NCBI RefSeq assembly: GCF_021412625.1
Contig: NZ_JAKCFI010000003.1
Coordinates: 248,001 to 312,000 of the forward strand
Direction: 5' to 3'
Length of the DNA: 64,000 bases
Source of the DNA: Myxococcus stipitatus
GTDB lineage: Bacteria > Myxococcota > Myxococcia > Myxococcales > Myxococcaceae
How positions within the stretch are numbered: the first letter of the stretch is position 1; every line of letters begins with the position of its first letter. The position numbers and the translations under genes were made by a program. The notes below the pieces were generated by a model, which ran no database searches, was not told where the DNA came from, and saw nothing but the letters and a program-made list of their open reading frames with translations. This document shows positions 9,553-17,617 of the stretch, in pieces.

Positions 9553-9848
9553 GCTGCCTCCCGGGCCACCATGGGGGATGAGGAGCGGCCGAGGGTCGCA
9601 ACGTGACTCCCCCGCATTGCCCGGACTCAAGGCGCGCCGCGTCGCCCAGGCGATGAAAACTGAACCATGATTCATTTCACGCAGCGCGTCGAAGGCCACC
9701 GCGACCTGAATCACGCGTCAACCCGCGCCCCAGAGGGGAATGGCCTCGCGGGGACGTCCTTCCATGAGCGATGGGACACGACGTCCTCCATCCCCCCGCC
9801 GGCGTCCGACCTTCGCGGAGCGGCGGGAGCGGGGAGGGGACGTGGGCT

Positions 9849-10814
9849 TCAGCGCGCGGGGCGCTCGGCGGCGAGCCGCTCGGCCAGGTCGATGACGCGC
9901 GCCTCGATGCACACGTCGTCCAGCTGGTCGGCTTCCACCAGGCCGGTGGGGCTGGTGACGTTCACCTCGGTCAGGAAGTCGCCGAGCACGTCGATGCCCA
10001 CCAGCAGCAGCCCGCGACGGCGCAGCTCCGGCGCGAGGCGCGCGCAGATCTCTCGGTCTCGGTCGGTGAGCACCGCCTTGCGCGGCGTGCCCCCGGCGGC
10101 CATGTTGCCGCGGTGGTCGTCCCCGGAGGGCACGCGCAGCACGCCGCCCACCGGCTCGCCGTCCACCAGGATGATGCGCTTGTCGCCCAGGCGGCTCTCC
10201 GGGATGTAGGCCTGCGCGACCACCGCCTCGCGGCCTCCCTGGGTGAGCAGCTCCAGCGCGGAGCGCGCGTTGCGGTCCCCGGGGGAGAGGAAGAGGATGC
10301 CCTTGCCGCCGAAGCCGTCGATGGGCTTGATGATGGTGCCCTGGGCGTTCCGGGCGATGAAGTCCAGCAGCACCGGCAGCTCGCGGGAGATGCGCGTGTC
10401 CGGCATCAGGTCCGGGTAGCGCAGGGCGAACAGCTTCTCGTTCGCGTCGCGGATGCCCGCCGGGTCGTTGATGAAGACGGGCGAGCGCTCCGCGCACAGC
10501 TCCACCAGCTGCGTGGCGTGCAGGAACTCCGCGTCCACCGGCGGGTCCTTGCGCATGAAGAGCACGTCCAGTCCGGACAGCGGGCGCGACGCCTCCTCCA
10601 GCACGTCGAAGTGCCGTCCCGGCTCGCGCCGCACGGCGACGCGGCGCATGCGCGCCTCCGCGCACCGGCCATTGAAGCGCAACCACCCCTGCTCGAAGTA
10701 GAGCACCTGGTGGCCGCGCCGGTGCGCCTCCAGCATCAGCGCGAACGTGGAGTCGTGGTCCACCCGCACCGTCTCGAGCGGGTCCATCAGGAAGCCTAGG
10801 GTGAGCGTGGCCAT
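9849..10814 (-). CDS. gshB: Glutathione synthetase
   Basis: The 321-residue protein matches the prokaryotic glutathione synthetase family in length (E. coli GshB has 316) and order: an N-terminal substrate domain beginning LTLGFLMDPLETV, then an ATP-grasp fold with IIKPIDGFGGKGI (nucleotide lysine and Gly-rich loop), KRIILVDGEPVGGVLR, a GNMAAGG loop and the metal-binding end FLTEVNVTSPTG. It joins gamma-glutamylcysteine and glycine using ATP in the cytoplasm. The ATG at 10814 is chosen because the 15 residues before it in the longer reading are not family-like. No gshA is in view, so the gene appears to stand alone. Confidence 0.93.
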   Translation of the reverse strand: MATLTLGFLMDPLETVRVDHDSTFALMLEAHRRGHQVLYFEQGWLRFNGRCAEARMRRVAVRREPGRHFDVLEEASRPLSGLDVLFMRKDPPVDAEFLHATQLVELCAERSPVFINDPAGIRDANEKLFALRYPDLMPDTRISRELPVLLDFIARNAQGTIIKPIDGFGGKGILFLSPGDRNARSALELLTQGGREAVVAQAYIPESRLGDKRIILVDGEPVGGVLRVPSGDDHRGNMAAGGTPRKAVLTDRDREICARLAPELRRRGLLLVGIDVLGDFLTEVNVTSPTGLVEADQLDDVCIEARVIDLAERLAAERPAR

Positions 10815-10888
10815 CGCGGGCGCGAGGATAACCGCCCCCACCCGACCCCGCCCCCTCATTCGAGGGGGCAGGGCGCCAGGCGCCCACT

Positions 10889-12670
10889 TCAGCCCTCCGG
10901 AATATCCTCGAGGCTCAGCCGCAGCCGCTCCGTCTCGCCTGCCTTCACCGGCACGTTCACCACGCGCTGCTTCTTGTCGTCACCGACGACGATGAGCCGG
11001 TGATTGCCCGCCGGAAGCGTGAGGTTGTACACCGCGTTGCGCGGCAGCTTCTTGCGCCCCTTCTTCCCCGCCTGCTCCAGGAACACGTCCGCCATGGGCA
11101 CCACGGCGAAGACGACCTTTCCCTGGCTCGGGCCCTGGGCGCGCGGCGTCGGCTTGTCGTCCTCGTCGGGCGCGTCCTGCCGCGGCCTGGTGGGGGTGGC
11201 CTTGGGGGCCGTCGCCACCTCCGTGCCCGCGTCGCTCCCCGGCTCGCGGAAGATGGGCAGCCCCGACTCGTACACCGGCAGCTGCTCCGGCACCGGCTCC
11301 ACCGTCGCGTCGAGCGCCTTGCTCAGCTTCACCGCGCCGATGCCGCCCCCCACGATGATGGCCAGCATCACCGTGCCCCACAGCAGGTTGGACCAGCGCC
11401 GCTGCGACGGCGTCATCTCGGCCGAGCCCGGTCGGGCGTCGGCCCGCGCCGCGGCCACCTTGCGCGACGGCTTGCGCGGCACCGCCGACAGGTCCTTGGG
11501 CGTGGCCATGTCCTCGCGCACCGGCAGGTACGGCCCGTCGTCGCTGCGCAGCGCGCGCTTGGCGGAGTCCACCATCAACGAGTCGGCCGCCCCGTCCGCG
11601 CTCTCCAGCAGCGCGCGCGTGGCCGCCATCCGCTCCGCGAACAGCTCCCGCATCAGGGACGCGCGGTGCTCGGCGTCCTGGAGCAGCCCGCTCGCCGCCG
11701 CGTCGATGGCCCGCGCCATGTCCCGGCCGTTGGCGAAGCGCTTCTCCCGGCTGCGCTCCAAAGCCTGCATCACCACCTTGGAGACCTGCTCCGACACGTG
11801 CGGCGCGACGTGCGAAGGCCAGGGGATGGGCGCCTCGAGGATCTTCATCATCTCGTCGCGCTCCGTCTTCCCCGCGAACAGGCGCGCGCCCGTGAGCAGC
11901 TCGTGCATCATCACGCCCACGGAGAACAGGTCGCTGCGCCCATCCAGCTTGTCACCGCGCACCTGCTCCGGGGACATGTAGCCGGTGGTGCCCTTCACCG
12001 TCCCCGCGTGGGTGCGCTCCAGGCTGCCCTTCGCCTTGGCGATGCCGAAGTCGAGCAGCTTCACCACCCCGTCGTACGTCACCATGACGTTCTTCTGCGC
12101 CACGTCGCGGTGGATGACCGGGCTGGGCTCCCCGGAGGGCGAGGTGAAGGTGTGCGCGTAGTGCAGCGCCAGGCACAAATCCCGAGCCACCGACAGCACG
12201 AAGCCCACCGACAGCTGCTGCTTGCGCCGCAGGCACGCGCCGGTGATCTGGTTCAGGTTCTGCCCGGCGATGAACTCCATCGCCAGGTACAGGCCGTCGT
12301 CCTCCTGCCCCAGGTCGAACACCTGCGCGATGTTCGGGTGGTTGAAGGCCGCGGTGATGCGCGCCTCGTCGAGGAACATCCGCTCGAACTGCTCGTTGTC
12401 GCGCACGTCCGGGAGGATGCGCTTGATGACCACGTACTTGCGGAAGCCACCCGGACCGGAGGTGAAGCCGAGGAACAGCTCGGCCATGCCACCCACCGAC
12501 AACTGCGTGACGACCTCGTACTTCCCGATGCGCTCGCCCCGATAGAAATCGATGGGAGAACCTCCTCGCCAGCGCCCCGCGACCGGAGCCTCCGCGCGAC
12601 GGAAGATAACAGGCTTGTAGGGCGCGGACGTCCCGTGAGCTTTCCGCCGCACCCGCCGTTTCCCCCGCAT
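10889..12670 (-). CDS. Membrane-anchored Ser/Thr protein kinase with PEGA-like C terminus
   Basis: The 593-residue reading holds a Hanks-type kinase (about residues 48-315) with a Gly loop (LSVGGMAELF), ATP lysine (VVIKRIL), catalytic loop HRDVAQKNVMV, DFGIAK and an activation-segment end GYMSPEQ. One membrane helix lies near residue 425 (LLWGTVMLAIIVGGGIGAV). A periplasmic PEGA-like tail (AVYNLTLPAGNHRLIVV) ends the protein. The catalytic loop has Ala-Gln-Lys where Lys/Ser-Pro-Glu is common, as in the second kinase of this window. The start is uncertain. The first 39 residues are basic and unlike kinase N termini. The best Shine-Dalgarno (GAGGAGG, 12561-12567) sits seven bases before an ATC codon at 12553, directly in front of DFYRGERIGKYEVV. 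Confidence 0.87.
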   Translation of the reverse strand: MRGKRRVRRKAHGTSAPYKPVIFRRAEAPVAGRWRGGSPIDFYRGERIGKYEVVTQLSVGGMAELFLGFTSGPGGFRKYVVIKRILPDVRDNEQFERMFLDEARITAAFNHPNIAQVFDLGQEDDGLYLAMEFIAGQNLNQITGACLRRKQQLSVGFVLSVARDLCLALHYAHTFTSPSGEPSPVIHRDVAQKNVMVTYDGVVKLLDFGIAKAKGSLERTHAGTVKGTTGYMSPEQVRGDKLDGRSDLFSVGVMMHELLTGARLFAGKTERDEMMKILEAPIPWPSHVAPHVSEQVSKVVMQALERSREKRFANGRDMARAIDAAASGLLQDAEHRASLMRELFAERMAATRALLESADGAADSLMVDSAKRALRSDDGPYLPVREDMATPKDLSAVPRKPSRKVAAARADARPGSAEMTPSQRRWSNLLWGTVMLAIIVGGGIGAVKLSKALDATVEPVPEQLPVYESGLPIFREPGSDAGTEVATAPKATPTRPRQDAPDEDDKPTPRAQGPSQGKVVFAVVPMADVFLEQAGKKGRKKLPRNAVYNLTLPAGNHRLIVVGDDKKQRVVNVPVKAGETERLRLSLEDIPEG

Positions 12671-12682
12671 CCACCGCCCACC

Positions 12683-12929
12683 TGTGGATGGCCTGTGGAT
12701 AGCGGGGGTGTCACTGTGGAGAAACGCCGGGGTGGATCATCCCCTGTGGATGCCCGGGGGAAACCGCCAATTTACCCACATGTAGCAGGGAGCGAATTCC
12801 CCAAGGGTTCCAAGAGCTTGCTGACTTGTCCCCAACTCCGCGCGCTCTACTTCTTCCACCATTTGATCAATACCTACATAAGGCTTTTAAGAAGAAGCAG
12901 GGCGCTGTGGGACTCCGGGCTGTGGATTG
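12683..12929. promoter_or_regulatory. Cluster of DnaA-box-like 9-mers with AT-rich stretch
   Basis: Six matches to TGTGGATAA/TTATCCACA with one or two mismatches lie in the gene-free interval upstream of the kinase. They are TGTGGATGG (12683), TGTGGATAG (12694), TGTGGAGAA (12715), TGTGGATGC (12745), TTACCCACA (12772) and TGTGGATTG (12921). Between the last two is a stretch rich in A and T (about 12842-12898), striking in this GC-rich DNA. DnaA boxes next to an unwinding element are the layout of a replication origin, but no dnaA, dnaN, parA or parB lies in the window. A DnaA-titrating or DnaA-regulated promoter is equally possible. Confidence 0.35.
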
Positions 12930-12962
12930 GGCGGACGGCGACGGCGCGACGGGGAGCCCCCC

Positions 12963-13259
12963 TCAGTCCAGCACCGCGCGCAGCCGCTCCAGCAGGCCGG
13001 GGAGGCACGCGAGCAGCTGACGGTCCATGAGCTCCAGGGCGTGCCTGAGCGTCTCCAGGTCCTCCTGGGAGCGTTCCGCGTCCACCATGCGCTGGAGGCT
13101 GCGCAGGCGCTGGTTGCGCAGCACCAGGCGCGTGAGGGTGTCCTCCAGCTCCTCGGAGAGGGCCTCGTCCAGGTGCAGGTCCCGACCGATGAGCTCGCGG
13201 AGCTGCTCCACGAGATAGGTGAGGTCCCAGGATTCCTCGTAGCCCGCTCGGCGCGACAT
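12963..13259 (-). CDS. Small helical protein, unknown function
   Basis: The 98-residue product is almost wholly helical, with dense Leu/Glu/Arg heptad-like spacing (DEALSEELEDTLTRLVLRNQ) from about residue 30 to 95, so a coiled coil or small helical bundle is likely. It has no signal peptide or membrane segment and I recognise no family. It starts 18 bases after the end of the upstream 97-residue gene on the same strand, so the two probably share a transcript. Confidence 0.6.
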   Translation of the reverse strand: MSRRAGYEESWDLTYLVEQLRELIGRDLHLDEALSEELEDTLTRLVLRNQRLRSLQRMVDAERSQEDLETLRHALELMDRQLLACLPGLLERLRAVLD

Positions 13260-13277
13260 CGCTTCACACGCGGGGTG

Positions 13278-13571
13278 CTAGCCCAGCGCCCGGGGCCGCG
13301 AGAGGCTGGCGAGGGTGAGCCTGGCGCGGGTCGGGTCCAGCTCCACGGTGGCGTGGCAGCCGTCCAGGTCCAGCGTCAGCGAATAGGGCTCCGAGGCCGG
13401 CAGCAGGCCGCGTTCCTGGTGCGCCAGCGCGGCCATGCGGAACAGCTCGGAGAGCAGCGCCTGGCGCGCCGGGGCCGCCAAGGCGTCCACCGCGCCCTGG
13501 AGGCCGCGGGGAATCAACACGGTGAAGGCCTGGGATGACGGCTGCGCACTCTCGGAGTCGGCGGAGGTCAT
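13278..13571 (-). CDS. Small cytoplasmic protein, unknown function
   Basis: This 97-residue product begins at MTSADSES (13571); an in-frame ATG 42 bases upstream would add 14 residues. It shows a helical middle (QGAVDALAAPARQALLSELFR) and a strand-rich end in which the segment SLTLDLDGCHATVELD and the following RARLTLASL look like paired beta strands. No family is recognised. It is the first gene of a two-gene unit. A candidate intrinsic terminator lies 83 bases upstream of its start on the same strand, so its mRNA may have an attenuated leader. Confidence 0.55.
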   Translation of the reverse strand: MTSADSESAQPSSQAFTVLIPRGLQGAVDALAAPARQALLSELFRMAALAHQERGLLPASEPYSLTLDLDGCHATVELDPTRARLTLASLSRPRALG

Positions 13572-13653
13572 GGCCGCCGCCGATTGCGAGAACCATACCT
13601 TTCCGGGATCCAACCATTCCGCGCGGTTGGGGCGGGCGAAGCGGACCCACCGG

Positions 13654-13686
13654 AAAAAAGCACAGGGCCCCCGCGACAGTGCCCTG
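13654..13686 (-). terminator. Intrinsic terminator with six-T tract
   Basis: A CAGGGC/GCCCTG stem is followed within three bases by six T on the minus strand. It is one of only two hairpin-plus-U-tract terminators I saw in this GC-rich window. Confidence 0.65.
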
Positions 13687-13745
13687 AAGACACGACACCA
13701 TCACCCGGTGGCGCGAGCGTTCCGTCGTGCATTCAGCTCTTCGCC
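13654..13745 (-). ncRNA. Candidate small RNA or attenuated leader
   Basis: On the minus strand the stretch from about 13745 to 13654 can fold into a hairpin with arms GCACGAC and GTCGTGT, an inner CACC/GGTG stem, and then a classic terminator (arms CAGGGC/GCCCTG at 13681-13686 and 13663-13668, followed by six T at 13659-13654). No gene reads into this terminator: it lies in the divergent spacer between a minus-strand gene starting at 13571 and a plus-strand gene starting at 13937. It is either the end of an independent RNA of about 90 bases or an attenuator in the leader of the downstream small genes. The 5-prime end is a guess. Confidence 0.4.
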
Positions 13746-13936
13746 GGGACTGATACGGCGGAGGCGCGAAAGCGGTGGACGTCCGGCCGCGAGGACCCTC
13801 GGCGGGGATGGGGGGCGACGGGCACGGAACACTCGCGACGCCGGAGGGCGGCTGGAGGACATCGGCCCGGGCCGGGCCCCTCGCGTCCTCGGGAGGCGGG
13901 GGCTATAGGCGAGGACCTGGAGACGGGGAGGCACCC

Positions 13937-16129
13937 ATGGCGCGCGCGACGAGAGCTGGCGGACTGGGGTGGACGGGCATCCTGCTGCTGACGGTGCTGG
14001 CGGCCGGCGGGACGGGCTGCCGGGAGGAGCCCCGGCTCCAGGACGCGCGAGGCCGGCTGCGGTTGTCGGTGGAGCGCCTGGAGTTCCCCACCGCCTACCC
14101 CGGCACGGCACGCGTGGCGGAGGTGCGCATCCACAACGCGGGCCGCGCGCCGCTGGACGTCTCGTGGAGCTCCGTGGACGCGCCCTTCGCCGTGCTGGAC
14201 GTGCTGCCGGCGCGCGTGACGACGGCCGAGGTGCCGGTGCGCGTGCGCTTCGAGCCCACGGCGCCGGGGGCGTTCCAGGCCCTGCTGGTGGGCACCACGT
14301 CGGACGGGGGCCGGGCGGAGGTGACGCTGGTGGGCCAGGCGCAGGCCCCGCCGGAGTGCTTCACGCCGGTGAAGTGCGCCACCTCCACCTTCGACCTCGC
14401 CTCCGAGCGGTGCGTGGAGACGCCGCTGCCGGACGGCACGGCGTGCGACCCGGGCAACGTCTGCGTGCTCGACGCCACGTGCCAGCAGGGCCGGTGCAAG
14501 GGGCGCGAGCGGACGTGTGACGACGGGAACGCGTGCACCACGGACGTGTGCCACGCGCTGGACGGGTGTGGCGCCGTCCCCGCGCCGCCGTGCCCCGGGG
14601 ATGGCGCGTGCCAGGTGGGCACGTGCGACCCGAAGCGGGGCTGCGGCCTGGCCGACGCGCCGGATGGCACCTTCTGTGGCACGGAGCGCGGCTGCGACGT
14701 GGCGGACGTGTGCGTCGAGGGCGCGTGCACGCGGCAGGACCCGCCGGACCGCTTCCTTTGCGCGCCGGCCACCCCGTGCCAGGGCGAGGGCCGCTGCAAG
14801 GGCTCCGTGTGCGAGCAGCCCCCCGCGGTGGCGCTGACGACGGACTGGAGCCTCGACTCGAGCGCGCTGGGGCTGGGCCTGCACGACCTGCTGGTGGGGC
14901 CGCGGGGCGACGTGGCGCTGATGGGCTTCTATACGTCCGCGCTGCTCGACGCGACGTCCCCCACGCCCGCGCGCACGCGGGACGCGGGCCGGCGCTGCAT
15001 GCTGTGGAACGACCGGCTGTTGTGCATGGACCTGCCGAGCGACGGCACCGTGTCCCTGGTGGAGCGCTTCACCGGCGTGCCCCGCTGGACCTTCACCCTG
15101 TCGCGGGAGCGCCCGGACATCGCCGAGCGCACGTTGACGCTGTTCCTGGCGCGGCTGGCGGTGATGGCGCCGGACCGGCTGGCGGCCCTCTTCGAGGCCT
15201 ACCCGGCCGGGCAGTCGCGCGAGACGCTGTGCCGCATGTACTTCCTGGTGGTGCTGGATGCCTTCGGGCAGCTGGTGTCCGCGCGGGAGCTGACCGACCC
15301 GCTGTTGAGCGAGTGCAACCACCCGCACCCCTTCGGCGTCGTGTCGGACGCGGTGGGCGACCTGTACGTCGCCTTCTCGCGGACGCTGAACGTGGGGGCG
15401 CCGCTCCAGCCGGGCGCGCCCACGCTGCTGATGGCCTTCACGTCCGACGGCCTGCCTCGCTGGCGCAGGATGGAAGCGTACAACGGGGGCGAGCTGGCGG
15501 TGGTGGACGGGAGGCTGTTCTCCGAGCGCGGCACGCAGGCCCTCGACACGAAGGACGGCTCGGTGGCGGCGACGCTGCCCCAGGTCTTCGGCCGCGGCGT
15601 GGCCACGCACACCGTGGCGGTGCCGAGCGCGCTGGGAATCTCGGTGGGCCCGGGTGACAGCGGCGCGGGGCCGCTCGCGACGACGCTGGGGGGCTACCGA
15701 CTGCCGGGGCTGGAGCCGGCGTGGACGTACTCGCTGCGGCAGGGGCAGGTGCTGACGTCGAAGGAGATGCGGCTGGCCCGCTGGCCGGACGCCCCGGGCT
15801 TCCCGCCGCGGACGGTGGTGCTGGCCTCGGCGGTGGACTCGCATCGACAGCCCTGGCTGGTGGGCGTGAGCGCGCGCGATGGCCGCGAGGTCTTCCAGTG
15901 CGCGCTCGACGCCCCCTTCTCCACCGGGCCCAACCTGATGGAGCTGGCGCCGGGGGCGCTGCTGACCATGGACAACGCCACCACGTGTGGCGAGTGCGAC
16001 CCGCCGTTCGCGTACAGCCAGGCGAGCTTCCGGCGCTTCCCCATGCCGGGCTTGCTGCCCGCCCCCGAGCCCTGGCCCGGGACGTTCGGCGGCCCCGGCC
16101 ATGACCACCACGAGGGCGCCGACCACTGA
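13937..16129 (+). CDS. Lipoprotein: HYDIN-like domain, Cys-rich repeats, beta-propeller
   Basis: The ATG at 13937 has a GGGGAGG site and starts a lipoprotein signal (LAAGGTGC, Cys about residue 26). The 730-residue product has an Ig-like ASPM/HYDIN-type domain (about 40-135, RVAEVRIHNAGRAPLDV). A run of disintegrin-like Cys-rich repeats follows (about 140-300), with the pattern DG-C-x-T-DVC-x-DGC. A beta-propeller-like region fills the rest (about 300-730), with PQQ-like blade fragments such as GVPRWTF and GLPRWRRM. This layout is common in predicted outer-surface lipoproteins of myxobacteria and suggests a binding scaffold rather than an enzyme. It converges on the next gene with only six bases between stops. 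Confidence 0.75.
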   Translation: MARATRAGGLGWTGILLLTVLAAGGTGCREEPRLQDARGRLRLSVERLEFPTAYPGTARVAEVRIHNAGRAPLDVSWSSVDAPFAVLDVLPARVTTAEVPVRVRFEPTAPGAFQALLVGTTSDGGRAEVTLVGQAQAPPECFTPVKCATSTFDLASERCVETPLPDGTACDPGNVCVLDATCQQGRCKGRERTCDDGNACTTDVCHALDGCGAVPAPPCPGDGACQVGTCDPKRGCGLADAPDGTFCGTERGCDVADVCVEGACTRQDPPDRFLCAPATPCQGEGRCKGSVCEQPPAVALTTDWSLDSSALGLGLHDLLVGPRGDVALMGFYTSALLDATSPTPARTRDAGRRCMLWNDRLLCMDLPSDGTVSLVERFTGVPRWTFTLSRERPDIAERTLTLFLARLAVMAPDRLAALFEAYPAGQSRETLCRMYFLVVLDAFGQLVSARELTDPLLSECNHPHPFGVVSDAVGDLYVAFSRTLNVGAPLQPGAPTLLMAFTSDGLPRWRRMEAYNGGELAVVDGRLFSERGTQALDTKDGSVAATLPQVFGRGVATHTVAVPSALGISVGPGDSGAGPLATTLGGYRLPGLEPAWTYSLRQGQVLTSKEMRLARWPDAPGFPPRTVVLASAVDSHRQPWLVGVSARDGREVFQCALDAPFSTGPNLMELAPGALLTMDNATTCGECDPPFAYSQASFRRFPMPGLLPAPEPWPGTFGGPGHDHHEGADH

Positions 16130-16135
16130 GCGACG

Positions 16136-17617
16136 TCACCCGGGGCCGGCCGTCTGCGTCGGGTGCCAGGCCTGGTAGTGGATGTGTCCCCAGGGGCGCG
16201 CGGGGCGCAAGGTGCCGATGGCGTCCACGCGCCAGGTGCCGTCCGTGGCGGGGAGGATGCGGAACTCCACCCAGGCGCCGAGCCACGGCAGCGGCAGCCC
16301 GTGCCACCGCAGGCCGCGGCCCCTCAACCGGAGGCCCCCGTCGTCGAGCACGGACACGGCCAGCTCCAGCTCGAGCCCGTGCTCGACGAAGACCTCGTAC
16401 AGCCGGCCCTGGCGCACCACGAAGTCGGAGTCGAACACGCGCAGCGCGCCGTCGCAGTACAGCTCCCGGACGAAGTGCATGGAGCCGTCCGCGCGACGGA
16501 AGGTGCGGAAGCGGCCGGGGAAGGCGCGCTCGCCGTGCTCGGGGAGGCCCTGCCCCGTCAGCCACGTGGCCACCCGGGCGAGCACGCGGGCGGCGCGCGA
16601 GCGCAGCGTGACCGAGGCCCGCATCGTCCAGGCGCCCGGGTTGGCGTAGAAGCGCGCGACGCGCGGGTCGACGCGGTGGACCTCGTCACCGAGCGCCGCG
16701 GCCAGCAGGGGCCACGCGTCCGACGGCCCCACGCGCTGGCCCCGGTGGAGCAGCTTCACCCCCCGCCGGTACACGCCGGCCGCCGTCCAGGCGGTGACGA
16801 AGCTCGACACGAGGAGCCACGCCGCGCGGCGCTCGCCCACCAGCCCCCGGACGGCGCCCCAGCGCGGCAGCACCAGCGCGCGCAGGGTGCGCCAGGCGTA
16901 GTGGGACACCAGGCGCTGGCCGGCGTGGACGAGGCGGCGCAGGGACAGGGCCAGCCCTTGCGCCATGGCGCTCTCGCCCGGGACGGCGCCCGCGAGGGCG
17001 GGGTGGTCGAACAGCCTGGCGCCCAGCGTCATCTCGACGTGCTGCGCGAGCAGGCGCCACAGCGGCTCGCCCTCGTGGTGCGCCGCCTCGTCGAGGAAGG
17101 CGGCCTCGTATCCCCGCTCCCGCGCGCGGGCGACGTCCTGCATGTGCGCGTCGATCCACCGCTCGTCGCGAATCTCCAGCGGCAGCCGCTGCTCGCAGGC
17201 GTGGACGTACGCGGCCCAGGCGGGCGTGCGTGGACGGCCCAGGGCGTCCACGGGCATGACGGCCGCACCCAGCCGCGCGAAGGGCTCCGACACGCCCCAG
17301 AAGCGGCCCAGCGCGACGGCGCTCGCGGCGAGCAGGTGCACGCGGGCCATGCGGCACGGGTGCGCGGCGTAGAAGGACTCCAGCAGCGCGAGCGACAGGC
17401 GGCAGGCCCGCTGACGGAAGGCGAAGTCCCGCAGGCCGGAGGCGTCCGCGCCGGGCAGCTCGCGCGCGGCCTCCTCGAGCTCCTCGCGCGTGAGCCGGGC
17501 CTCCAGGGCGGCGCGTTGCTTTCCGGGGCCGAAGAGACGGATGCCTTGGAGACACCCGGTCGCGTGGACTTCGTGAGCCGTCTCCCTCGAGCCCGGGAGC
17601 CCCTCGAGGTGGCTCAT
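16136..17617 (-). CDS. Protein with DUF4166-like C terminus
   Basis: The 493-residue product has a helical N-terminal half (about 1-270) of unknown type. Its C-terminal half (about 300-493, from LGDEVHRVDPRVARFYA) resembles the DUF4166 beta-rich fold: FPGRFRTFRRADGS, a strand series with LYEVFVEHGLELELAVSVLDDGGLRL cut across turns, and the ending RPWGHIHYQ. No enzyme motif is evident. Its ATG overlaps the stop of the upstream SRPBCC membrane-protein gene in an ATGA, so the two are translationally coupled and likely act together, perhaps on lipid-soluble or envelope components. That role is inference. Confidence 0.6.
   Translation of the reverse strand: MSHLEGLPGSRETAHEVHATGCLQGIRLFGPGKQRAALEARLTREELEEAARELPGADASGLRDFAFRQRACRLSLALLESFYAAHPCRMARVHLLAASAVALGRFWGVSEPFARLGAAVMPVDALGRPRTPAWAAYVHACEQRLPLEIRDERWIDAHMQDVARARERGYEAAFLDEAAHHEGEPLWRLLAQHVEMTLGARLFDHPALAGAVPGESAMAQGLALSLRRLVHAGQRLVSHYAWRTLRALVLPRWGAVRGLVGERRAAWLLVSSFVTAWTAAGVYRRGVKLLHRGQRVGPSDAWPLLAAALGDEVHRVDPRVARFYANPGAWTMRASVTLRSRAARVLARVATWLTGQGLPEHGERAFPGRFRTFRRADGSMHFVRELYCDGALRVFDSDFVVRQGRLYEVFVEHGLELELAVSVLDDGGLRLRGRGLRWHGLPLPWLGAWVEFRILPATDGTWRVDAIGTLRPARPWGHIHYQAWHPTQTAGPG

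Noticed and set aside
13733-16126. Very long minus-strand reading opposite the Cys-rich lipoprotein
   Set aside because: It is His/Arg/Ala-rich shadow sequence typical of high-GC antisense frames. The plus strand has a ribosome site, lipobox and recognised domains.
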